From assembly GCF_025351285.1 (NCBI RefSeq), contig NZ_JANXWG010000048.1:30967-94966 (forward strand): a stretch of 64,000 nucleotides of DNA. Reading direction: 5' to 3'. This DNA comes from Novosphingobium sp. (GTDB taxonomy: Bacteria > Pseudomonadota > Alphaproteobacteria > Sphingomonadales > Sphingomonadaceae). A program made the translations under genes and the position numbers. The notes below the pieces were generated by a model. That model had not been told where the DNA came from. It did no database searches and saw nothing but the letters and a program-made list of their open reading frames with translations. Below, one piece after another: positions 20,431-29,800 of the stretch (its first letter is position 1; each line of letters starts with the position of its first letter).

Positions 20431-20913
20431 ATGCCCACCCCGATCACGAACCCCGCAGGATATGTCGTTCCCGTCGCGCTGAGCTTCGCCGATGCTTCGG
20501 GCGCCGCCGCGCTCGTCGCTTCGGCCAATCCGCTGCCGGTGTCGTTCAGCACAGGGCTGGGCGAAATCGAAGTTCGGAACGATGTGGGCAATCCGCTGGC
20601 GATCAGCGGGTCGGTAACGCCGATCTGGACCGCTTCGGGCAAGGCTGCGGTCAGCGGCTCGGTTGCCGCAGGTGCGCAGACGGGCGTGTTCTCGCCGCTG
20701 CCATGCCGCGATTTCAACGTGACGATCGCCGGAACAGGCGCGGCGCAACTCGAACGCCAGTTCGCCGGCGATGCCACCTGGTACGTGGTCCTGGCCGATG
20801 CGCAAAGGCAGGCCCTTCCGCCATCGTTCACCTTCAGCGAAGCCGAAGCAGCGGTGGGCTACCGCGTGAACGTGATCTCGGGTGGCCCGTTCCAGGTGCG
20901 CCTAAGCCAATAG
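20431..20913 (+). CDS. 160-aa phage-structural-like protein of unknown function
   Basis: Beta-rich MPTPITNPAGYVVPVALSFADASGAAALVASANPLPVSF..., small virion-protein-like; first gene of the phage-like cassette. Confidence 0.55.
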   Translation: MPTPITNPAGYVVPVALSFADASGAAALVASANPLPVSFSTGLGEIEVRNDVGNPLAISGSVTPIWTASGKAAVSGSVAAGAQTGVFSPLPCRDFNVTIAGTGAAQLERQFAGDATWYVVLADAQRQALPPSFTFSEAEAAVGYRVNVISGGPFQVRLSQ

Positions 20914-20977
20914 CGGACGCGTCTCGGCCGCCAACCCAAGCCTACGCCCTCAGCCTTTTCGCAGGAAGCACCAGCCC

Positions 20978-23296
20978 ATGTCCGTCGATATCCTTGCCCG
21001 CGCCCAGGCGGGCGCCGCCAACGCCTCCGCGATCCAGGCACTCAGTCGCGCCAACACCATCGAATTGTTTGCGCAGTTCGGCGGCGTGACGATCGACGCA
21101 TCGATTTCGACGGTTTCGACTACGGGTTATGCCGCAGCCGGCGTTGGCCGGGGCGTCTATGTGGCTGATTCAGCGGCCAACGCCACGCTGGCGGCGCGCT
21201 TCCCGGCGTTCTGTCGCAAGACCGCGAACAATCGCTACTTTCGGCTGGTCGGGCCAGCGGTCACGCCAGAGCAGGCCGGCGCGACCGGTATCGTGGGGAC
21301 CAACGACCAGCCCGCGATCCAGGCGGCGATCGATTATGCGACGTCGATGGCGATCCCCGAAGTCCACCTCAAGGGTGCATACGAAGCCTGGTGCACGCCG
21401 CGCACCAGTTCGCTCCAGACTCAGGCCGACGACGGCCACCTGCTGGTGATCCGCGGCAATATCGCGATCATCGGGCTTGGCGCCGGCGCGACCATCAACC
21501 GCAAGAATTACCAGGGCGCTGACCCGGTCAACCAGCAGACGATGCCCAATCCTGCCGACGGCCGGTGGCGCGGAGGTGGCCTGTTCTGGACGCATACCGG
21601 CACGATCGACCAGAACACGACCGTTATCCTGCGGAACTTCAAGCTCGATGGCGGGATCAACCAGGGAGTGGATTTCAACGCATACTACGGGATCAACACG
21701 CAGGACGGCTGGGACCTGACCGACAAGGGCATCTGGGTGCAGGACTTGCGGTCGGGCACGCTGATCATGGAAGACGTCGAGATCACGCGGTTCCGCGGCG
21801 AGATCAACTACTGGTCGGGCTATTCGGATGCCACGTCGACCGATCGGCTGTTCATGACGCGTTGCTATATCCATGAAACCAACGGCGATGCCAACAATGC
21901 CACCGGTGGCTACGCCGAGTTCCATCACTGCCGCTTCGGCAAGGGCAATTCGGCCGAAGAGGCGCTCGGCCGCAGCGGGCACCGCTACTACGATTGCGAA
22001 TTCTTCGATTGTAACGGGCTGACCTTCGTGGGCGGGCCCGATCCGATCTTTCAGAGCGGGTATATCTACACCTACCCCATCCGTCAGCCCGGGTATGTGC
22101 CATGGATCGAGCTGTCGAACTGCACCTTCCGCAATTGCAAGGCGATCCAGATCGGCAACTGGGTGCGTGGCAACGTCACCGCGATCGACAGCTATTTCAA
22201 CGCGGGCGCATCCGACGTTTCGTTGACCATCAACGCCTGGCTGGACAACGCGACCGGCTACACGGCGGTCATCGTAGCGGGGCCGCCGTCGCTGACCACG
22301 CAGTTCGACAGTTGCCCGCCGGGGGTTTACGTCCCCGCGGTCGAGCGGTGCTATGTCAAGGTCAACTGCTTTCTGACGCGACAGGCCGCGGCTGCGGGCA
22401 ACCACTGGGGTTCGGTGTTCGCGGTGTCCGGGATCATCAGCGCCGGCACTTGTTCGTTGACCAGCGACTATGCCATCGCGCAAAACGTCTGGGTTCCGTA
22501 TGGTCCCGCGACGGGTCTGCGAAACGTGCCCGCAATCACTTGCGGCCAGTTTGTTAGCCAGGGCGTTCCCTACGGCGGGACTTCGGATTCGCCAGCGACC
22601 GACGTGGTCTACACCCCGACCTGGAGTTCCGTGGCGATTTCGCCAGGCAGCGCCAGCCCGATCAACGTGACTTTGAGCCCGACTTATGCGGGAACCACAT
22701 TCACCTTCGAGGACGGCGCGCGCGCAATCTTCTGCCATAACGGAGCGGCCGGGCGGCAGATCCGCTTTGCCGAAGGTGGGGCCGGCCTCGCGCTCAAGCT
22801 CGATCGCGTGCTGACCAATCCGGGCGACTTGCTCGAACTGCGTTACAGCACGACCACGGGAAAGTGGCACGAGGAGCGCTTCGGATCGTCGGTCCCGGTC
22901 GAGGCGACAGCGCTCGACATGTGGGCGGGGACGAGCTCGGCCAAGGCGGTCACGCCGCGCAAGATCTACGACATGGCGGCGTCGCAGGCGCTGACCGATG
23001 CTCCGACGATCGCGGTGGACTTCAACGCGGGCATCAACTTCAGCGTGACGCTGGCTGGCAACCGCACTTTGGCCAATCCGGTCAACGCGAAGTCCGGCCA
23101 GTCGGGTGTGATCCGGGTAATCCAGGACGGTAGCGGTGGCAGGACGCTGGCTTACGGGACCAACTGGCGCTTTCCCGGTGGCAGCAGCAGCGGCGGGGCG
23201 CTTTCTGGCACGGCCAATGCGGTCGATGTCCTGGCCTATTTTGTCGGCAATGACGGGCTTGTCTACGCCACGGTCGCCAAGGGCTTTTCGGCGTGA
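20978..23296 (+). CDS. Tailspike-like parallel beta-helix (pectate-lyase-like) protein
   Basis: GPAVTPEQAGATGIVGTNDQPAIQAAIDYATSMAIPEVHLKGAYEAWCTP (tailspike-style beta-helix entry), NFKLDGGINQGVDFNA, VEITRFRGEINYW; C-term MWAGTSSAKAVTPRKIYDMAASQAL is a phage tail-fiber-type motif. Confidence 0.75.
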   Translation: MSVDILARAQAGAANASAIQALSRANTIELFAQFGGVTIDASISTVSTTGYAAAGVGRGVYVADSAANATLAARFPAFCRKTANNRYFRLVGPAVTPEQAGATGIVGTNDQPAIQAAIDYATSMAIPEVHLKGAYEAWCTPRTSSLQTQADDGHLLVIRGNIAIIGLGAGATINRKNYQGADPVNQQTMPNPADGRWRGGGLFWTHTGTIDQNTTVILRNFKLDGGINQGVDFNAYYGINTQDGWDLTDKGIWVQDLRSGTLIMEDVEITRFRGEINYWSGYSDATSTDRLFMTRCYIHETNGDANNATGGYAEFHHCRFGKGNSAEEALGRSGHRYYDCEFFDCNGLTFVGGPDPIFQSGYIYTYPIRQPGYVPWIELSNCTFRNCKAIQIGNWVRGNVTAIDSYFNAGASDVSLTINAWLDNATGYTAVIVAGPPSLTTQFDSCPPGVYVPAVERCYVKVNCFLTRQAAAAGNHWGSVFAVSGIISAGTCSLTSDYAIAQNVWVPYGPATGLRNVPAITCGQFVSQGVPYGGTSDSPATDVVYTPTWSSVAISPGSASPINVTLSPTYAGTTFTFEDGARAIFCHNGAAGRQIRFAEGGAGLALKLDRVLTNPGDLLELRYSTTTGKWHEERFGSSVPVEATALDMWAGTSSAKAVTPRKIYDMAASQALTDAPTIAVDFNAGINFSVTLAGNRTLANPVNAKSGQSGVIRVIQDGSGGRTLAYGTNWRFPGGSSSGGALSGTANAVDVLAYFVGNDGLVYATVAKGFSA

Positions 23297-24240
23297 ATCC
23301 GTTTGCGAGCGCCATGCTGGGCAAGGGCAGGGCGACTGCCGTTGCCAACACCCTGAACTATTCGTTCACCGGCGGAGCGCTGCCATCCGGAGTGACGCCA
23401 AGCGGTGGCGCGGGCGGGCGGCTGGTCAATACAGCAGGCCTGCTGGTCAGCGCGAGCACCCCGCGGTTCGACTACCATCCGCTCACGCACGCCGCGCGGG
23501 GGTTGCTGGTGGAACCGGCCGGCACCAATCTGTGCCTGCAAAGCGAGAGCTTCGACAGCGCCACCTGGTCCAAGACGAGCATAGTGACGACTGCCAATGC
23601 CACGGTGGCGCCCGATGGAACGAATACCGCCGATCTGGTTGCGGCCACCTCGACCGGCGCCTTCATGAACCAGGCGGTGGCCAACGTCATGACCGCCGCA
23701 TTCACCTACTCGTGCTTCTTCAAGGCCGGCAACTTCCAATGGTTGCGGTTCGTCGTGCAAAGCGCATCGGGCGCACATTCGGCGCAGTTCTGGTTCGACC
23801 TGACGAACCGTGTTGCGGGGGTGGGGGTTGTCGCGGCTGGCTCGCCGACCATCACCGCGTTTGGACTGGATGATGCCGGCGGTGGCTGGTGCCGGTGCTG
23901 GGCCACCGTGCAGGTTCCGTCAGAAACGAGCGCACTGCTCGTGCTGCTGGCGGCGACCGGCAACGGTTCGGGCGCGCAACCGGCCAACGCGCAATATTAC
24001 GTGTGGGGTGGGCAGATCGAACAATCGCTCAAGCCGACGAGCTATATCGGCCCCACCACCACCGTCAGCGCCAGCCGCAGCGCCGATGCGATCGGCTTCG
24101 TGGTGCCCGCGGCAACCGGCCGCCTGGTCTATGCATTCGATGATGCCAGCCAGCAAACTGTAGCGACGGTGCCCGGAGCGTATACAGTGCCCGCCACGCT
24201 TAATCGGGCGCGGATCGTTTCGATCACGGGAACGGCTTGA
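23293..24240 (+). CDS. Phage head-spike/fiber-domain-like protein with carbohydrate-binding-like fold
   Basis: TPRFDYHPLTHAARGLLVEPAGTNLCLQSESFDSATWSK...VAPDGTNTADLV resembles the phage head spike fiber domain; 4-bp overlap with the upstream ORF. Confidence 0.65.
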   Translation: MNPFASAMLGKGRATAVANTLNYSFTGGALPSGVTPSGGAGGRLVNTAGLLVSASTPRFDYHPLTHAARGLLVEPAGTNLCLQSESFDSATWSKTSIVTTANATVAPDGTNTADLVAATSTGAFMNQAVANVMTAAFTYSCFFKAGNFQWLRFVVQSASGAHSAQFWFDLTNRVAGVGVVAAGSPTITAFGLDDAGGGWCRCWATVQVPSETSALLVLLAATGNGSGAQPANAQYYVWGGQIEQSLKPTSYIGPTTTVSASRSADAIGFVVPAATGRLVYAFDDASQQTVATVPGAYTVPATLNRARIVSITGTA

Positions 24241-24289
24241 TTGCGGGCCTGCCCCCGCTAAGGCTGGCCGACCAAGGCGGGGTACGGGC

Positions 24290-25489
24290 ATGGCAGCGGG
24301 TGATCATCGAGGCGGCAGACCGATCACGATCGGCCTCGTCTGGGCGCAGTTCGCCGCTTACCACATCGATCGCTGCGAAGCGGTTGCGCGGCGGTTCGAA
24401 GGACGTGCGACGGTGCTGGCCGTGGAAGTGGCCACTACGTCGAGCGATTATGCTTGGGAGCCGTCGGGCGCCATAACCGGTGGCCGCAAGGTGACGCTGT
24501 TCCCGGGAAAATCGTTCGACCAGTTGTCGAACTGGCAGCGTTTCCGTGGCTGCTGGGCCGAGCTGCGGCAATGCGATTGGGTGTGCATCGGGCTGAGCTA
24601 TGCCGAACTGTCGACGATCCTGCTGGTCGTCATCTTGCGGCTTTCGGGCAAGCGGATGGTGGTGTTCAGCGAATCCAAGCTCGACGACAAGCCGCGTAAT
24701 ACGTTGGGAGAACTGGCCAAGCGCCTGATCCTGTGGCCCTACAATGCGGCAATCGTCGGGGCGACACGGCATATCGCCTATTTCCGCATGCTGGGCTTTC
24801 GGCGCCGCGCGGTGCTGCCGGGTTACGACGGCGTTGGCCTCGATCGCGTCCGGGCCCAGGGCGGCGGGCAGCTTGCGCCGGGTGGTCGTCCGTTCGAGCA
24901 GCGCGACTTCGTGTTCGTCGGCCGGTTCGTCGACAAGAAGAACCTGCCGCATCTGGTTGAGTCCTTCGCTCGCTATGTTGCGATTGCCGGGGCGGGTGCG
25001 CGGCGCCTCGTTCTGGTCGGCTCCGGCCCCGACGAACCAGCCTTGCGCGCCATGGTCGGAACCTTGGGCCTTGCCGATCAAGTGGAGTTCCCCGGCTTTC
25101 TTCCCGCAGGCGCGGTTTCGCGCTGCCTGGCCGACGCACTGGCGCTCGTTCTCCCAAGCGTCGAGGAACAATGGGGCCTCGTGGTCAACGAAGCGCTGGC
25201 ATTCGGCTTGCCGGTCATCGTTTCGCACCAGGTGGGTTCGCGCGACGCCTTAGTGCGCGATGGCGTGAACGGCCATGTCGTTACTTCGGATTCGGTCGAG
25301 CAACTGGCGCAAGCGATGCACGATATCGCCAGCGACCGGGGCAAGTGGGAAGCGAAGGTTGCGGCGTCGCACCAGCGCGCATGGCTGGGCGATTGCGAGC
25401 GGCTGGCCGATGCACTGGAATTGCTGATCGAACCGCAGAACGCTCACGCCCGCGCCAATGTCGATCGGTTCCTCGCCCAACTGGCCTGA
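24290..25489 (+). CDS. Glycosyltransferase family 4 protein
   Basis: FVFVGRFVDKKNLPHLVESFARY, LVLPSVEEQWGLVVNEALAFGLPVIVSHQVGSRDALVRDGVNGHVV. Confidence 0.9.
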   Translation: MAAGDHRGGRPITIGLVWAQFAAYHIDRCEAVARRFEGRATVLAVEVATTSSDYAWEPSGAITGGRKVTLFPGKSFDQLSNWQRFRGCWAELRQCDWVCIGLSYAELSTILLVVILRLSGKRMVVFSESKLDDKPRNTLGELAKRLILWPYNAAIVGATRHIAYFRMLGFRRRAVLPGYDGVGLDRVRAQGGGQLAPGGRPFEQRDFVFVGRFVDKKNLPHLVESFARYVAIAGAGARRLVLVGSGPDEPALRAMVGTLGLADQVEFPGFLPAGAVSRCLADALALVLPSVEEQWGLVVNEALAFGLPVIVSHQVGSRDALVRDGVNGHVVTSDSVEQLAQAMHDIASDRGKWEAKVAASHQRAWLGDCERLADALELLIEPQNAHARANVDRFLAQLA

Positions 25490-25492
25490 CGG

Positions 25493-26266
25493 CTATTCCA
25501 GCCCGCTGTCGCCCAAAGTGCCCAAATACCAGCGCGCCGTCCCTTCGAGCCCGACCGCGGTCAGAACGCCCGATGCGTAAGCGCCGGTATCGATGCCGAT
25601 GCGGTTGGCGCGTTCGTCCACTGCTTCGGTGATGGTGTGGCCGTGAATGACCATCACGCCGTGATCGCGCTTGTCTTCGAGGAATTCGCTGCGGATCCAG
25701 CGAAGATCGGACAGGCGCTGCAATTCGAGATCGACGCCGGGGCGGATGCCTGCGTGGACGAACAGATAATCGCCGATTCGCACCTGGTTTTCCATCGCGC
25801 GCATGAAGGCGAGATGGTGTTCGGGTATCAAGGCCGGCAGCATTTCCTGCAGTTCGTCAAGCGTGGCTTCGTTGTACGCGTCGCGGTCGAGGCCGTAGCT
25901 CAGCAAGGTTTCGCGTCCGCCATAGGTGATGAATGCGCGCAGAACCTCGCGCTTTTCAAACGCCAGCAGCAGCATTTCCTCATGATTGCCCGCGATCACC
26001 CGCAGCGGCTTGCGGTTCCTTAGCGCCATCGCCGCTTCGAGCACGCTGGCGCTGTCCGGGCCGCGATCGACTAGGTCCCCCAACAGCACGATCGTGGTTT
26101 GAGCGGTCCCGCGCGCCGCATCGTCGGCCTCGATCAACGCCACCAGTTCCTCGAACAGATCGCGCCGTCCGTGGATATCGCCGATGGCATAGACCCGCTG
26201 GCCCGCCGGAACGGCAGGTTGGGGCAATGCATTGCCGCGGATGATTTTTCGGATCTTGGAAAGCAT
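25493..26266 (-). CDS. Metallophosphoesterase / serine-threonine protein phosphatase
   Basis: VYAIGDIHGRRDLFEELV, VLLGDLVDRGPDSASVLE, VIAGNHEEMLL, MVIHGHTIT, NRIGIDTGAYASGVLTAVGLEG. Confidence 0.92.
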   Translation of the reverse strand: MLSKIRKIIRGNALPQPAVPAGQRVYAIGDIHGRRDLFEELVALIEADDAARGTAQTTIVLLGDLVDRGPDSASVLEAAMALRNRKPLRVIAGNHEEMLLLAFEKREVLRAFITYGGRETLLSYGLDRDAYNEATLDELQEMLPALIPEHHLAFMRAMENQVRIGDYLFVHAGIRPGVDLELQRLSDLRWIRSEFLEDKRDHGVMVIHGHTITEAVDERANRIGIDTGAYASGVLTAVGLEGTARWYLGTLGDSGLE

Positions 26267-26425
26267 TGGGTTTGAACAGGTAAAAGTCGGAACGGCACTT
26301 TGGGTCGGCAAGGCAGCGCGCTATAGAGCCCGGCGGAGCGTGGTACAATCAAGGTCGTCCGGACCCAAGCCGCTCTATCGATTTCGGCTTAACGCCACCA
26401 GAACCAATGCCAAGGGAGACCGCGC

Positions 26426-26845
26426 ATGACCAAGTTTCTGCACACGATGATCCGGGTGCGCGATCCCAAGGCCACAGTGGCGTTCTTCGAGCTGTTCGGC
26501 GTCCACGAAATCCGGCGTTTCGATAGCGAGAAAGGCCGCTTCACGCTGATCTTCCTTGCGGCGCCTGGGCAGGAAGGCGTTGCCGAAATCGAACTGACGC
26601 ACAATTGGGACCCGGAAGAGTACACCGGCGGGCGCAATTTCGGGCACCTGGCGTTTCAGGTCGACGATATCTACGCCACCTGCCAGCGGCTGCACGATGC
26701 CGGCGTGGTCATCAACCGCCCGCCGCGCGATGGGCACATGGCGTTCGTCCGCTCGCCCGACGGGATCTCGATCGAACTGTTGCAGGATGGCCGGCTTGAA
26801 CCCGCCGAACCCTGGGCGAGCACTGCCAACACCGGCGAGTGGTAA
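26426..26845 (+). CDS. gloA: Lactoylglutathione lyase-like VOC protein (glyoxalase I)
   Basis: MTKFLHTMIRVRDPKATVAFFE, ELTHNWDPEEYTGGRNFGHLAFQVDDIYATCQRL, SPDGISIELLQ. Confidence 0.88.
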   Translation: MTKFLHTMIRVRDPKATVAFFELFGVHEIRRFDSEKGRFTLIFLAAPGQEGVAEIELTHNWDPEEYTGGRNFGHLAFQVDDIYATCQRLHDAGVVINRPPRDGHMAFVRSPDGISIELLQDGRLEPAEPWASTANTGEW

Positions 26846-29800
26846 GCCAGCCGATCGTGCTCGATGCCGTTTCAGACCTGCCCGGCGCGCCCGATGGCGC
26901 CGAGCCCGCGCGCGAGGTCTTCGCACCCATTGCGCCGACCGTTCCGCTGCGCAGCGGCGAGCCTTACGCGCGCGATGAACTGCTGCAGGAATTGTTCGCC
27001 GCAACCGTGGCGCAATATGGCAGCCGCGCCGCGCTCAAGCTGCTGGCTCCCGATGCCGAGTTCGATCGCCGTACAGAGCTGACCTATTGGGAACTGTCGG
27101 ACCGTGCGCTCCAGTTCGCGGGCATGTTGCGCGCGATGGGGATCGAACGCGGCGATCGCGTGGTGATCTGCCTGCCGCGCGGGCTCGACCAGTATATGGC
27201 GATCCTTGGCATTCTTTGGGCTGGCGCGGCTTATGTGCCTGTGGATTGGGCCTACCCGCAGGACCGCATCGACTTCATCATCGAGGATTCGGCCGCGTGC
27301 CTGGTCGTCACCGACAGCGAGCGCGCTGGCGCGATGCCGGTGCTGACGTTGGCGATCGATACCGCGCTGGGCGATCTTGCCGCGCAGCCAGTCGCGCCGC
27401 TGCCGCGTTCCGAAACAGGCGCTGACCCGGCTGACCTCGCCTACATCATCTATACTTCGGGTACGACCGGGCGGCCCAAGGGCGTGATGATCACGCATGC
27501 CAACGCCTGCCACCTGGTGCGGTCCGAATGCGCGATCCTGGGGCTCACGCCCGACGACAAGGTGTTCGGTGGGTTCAGCCTGGCCTTCGACATGTCGGTC
27601 GAAACGATGTGGAGCGCGTTCTTCACCGGCGCGCTGCTGCTGGTGGCAACCGAGGGGCTGGCCAAGGCCGGTCCCGACATGGCGCTGCCGCTGGTGAGCG
27701 AAGGCGCGACCGTGTGGCATGTGGTGCCTTCGCTGCTGGCGCTGGTCGAAACAGCGATGCCGGCGCTGCGGCTGGTCAACCTGGGGGGCGAGGCCTGTCC
27801 ACCCGAGCTGGTCGACCGCTGGGCACGCCCCGGCCTGCGGCTGCTGAACACCTATGGGCCTACCGAGACGACCGTCACCGCGACCTGGACCGAGGTCCAG
27901 CCCGGCCGCCGTGTCACGATCGGCCGGCCGTTGCCCGGCTACACCGCGTGGGTGGTCGACGAAAAGCTGTGGCCGGTCCCGGCTGGCAGCGAAGGCGAAC
28001 TGGTCATCGGCGGACCGGGCGTGGGCGCGGGCTATGTCGGTCGGCCCGACCTCACCGCCGAAAAGTTCGTGTTCACTCCCTTCGCCACGTCCGATGGCCA
28101 ACCGACGCTGATCTACCGTTCGGGTGACCTGGTTCGGCTGGATTCAGTGGGCGACATCGAGTTCATCGGCCGCATCGACACTCAAGTGAAAATCCGCGGG
28201 TTTCGTGTCGAACTGGCCGAGATCGAGGCCGTGATCGCCGATGATCCGGCAGTGGCGCAAGCGGTCGTACAACTGTTCCGCGACGATGATGGCTCGGAAA
28301 TGCTGGCGGCGTTCGTGGTCGGGCGCGGTGGGCCAAATGGTTCGAAGGCGCCGATCGACCTTGAGCCGGTCCGCGCACGCGTCCGCGATCGGCTGCCCAA
28401 CTACATGCGGCCCGCAGCGTACCAGCAGCTCGACGCGATGCCCACGTTGCCGGCATCGGGCAAAGTCGATCGCAAGGCTCTGGTGCGGCCGGTTGCGCTG
28501 CCCAGCGAAGACCGCGAGACGATCGAACCCGAAACCCCGCTCGAACGCGCGCTGCACGCGATCTGGAGCGAATCCTTCGCGGGCCAGAAGGTCTCGGTTT
28601 GCGACGATCTGTTCGAAGATCTGGGCGGCCATTCGCTCAAGGCGGCGCGTCTGGTCTCGGCGATCCGTACGCTGCCGGGGCTGGCCGGTGCCTCGATCCA
28701 GGACCTGTACGACAAGCCGACGATCCGGGGCCTTGCCGAACGGCTGGGCGGCGCGTCGCTGGCCGGGCTGTCGAACGAGAGCGGCGGCGAGGAGACCTTC
28801 ACGCGGATTTCGGACGCGAAACGCCGGCTCTGCGTGATCGCGCAGACGATCGCGCTGGTGCCGATCTACGCGCTCGCCGGGCTGCAATGGTTCTTCCCCT
28901 ACCTCGCCTACACGCACTTTTCGGGGCAGCATGACCGGTTGGAAGCACTGGCGATTTCGGGGCTGGCGTTCGTGTTCATCCCGCCGCTGGCCATGGTGCT
29001 GTCGGTGGTGGTGAAGTGGCTGGTGATCGGTCGCTACCGCGCGGGTGATTATCCGTTGTGGGGCGGATACTATTTCCGCTGGTGGCTGGTGCGGCGCTTC
29101 GCCGACGTGATCGCGACGCCCTACATCGCGGGCACGCCGATGATCCGCACCTATTACCGGCTGCTGGGTGCCAAAGTCGGCCACCGCGCCTTCATCGGGC
29201 GCGGCGTAATCGATGCGCCCGATCTCGTTACCATCGGCGACGATGCGGTGATCAGCGACAACGCGATGATCGCGACCAGTTCGGTCGAGCGCGGGTTATT
29301 GCGGTTGGGACCAGTGGAGATCGGCGCCCGCGCCGGCGTGGGCACGATGGGCATCGTCGGGCGCGGCAGCCGGATCGAAGCGGACGCCGTACTCGATGGC
29401 TTGTCCGCGCTGGCCACCGATGCGGTGATCCCCGCCGGGGAATTGTGGACCGGATCGCCGGCGCGGCCGAGCGGTCGCCCGCCCGAATGCGGTGAGCTGC
29501 CGGTCATTTCGCCACTCAAGCGGGCATTGATCCGCGTGGCTTTGGCGATCGGTGCATTCCTGCTGCCGATCGTGGCGATCCTGCCGATTTCCCCGGGCCT
29601 GGTCATGATGATCGAGCTCGACTGGAACAGCGAAGGTTATTCCTACCTGCTCGTCGCGCCGCTGCTGGCGACGACATACGTGCTGCTGATGTGCCTGATC
29701 ACGGTGCTGGCCAAGCACCTGATCATGGGCAAGGTGCGCCCCGGTCGCTACCCGCTTGCAAGCTGGTTCTACGTACGGTTCTGGTTCGTGCAGCAGATCA

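Noticed and set aside
21170-22870. 566-aa minus-strand ORF opposite the tailspike-like gene
   Set aside because: Arg/Asp/Gly-rich shadow translation typical of antisense frames in high-GC DNA; the plus-strand product has coherent beta-helix sequence.
20431-24240. Intact prophage
   Set aside because: No integrase, terminase, portal, capsid, lysis or replication genes visible; only fiber/spike-like proteins flanked by glycosyltransferases.
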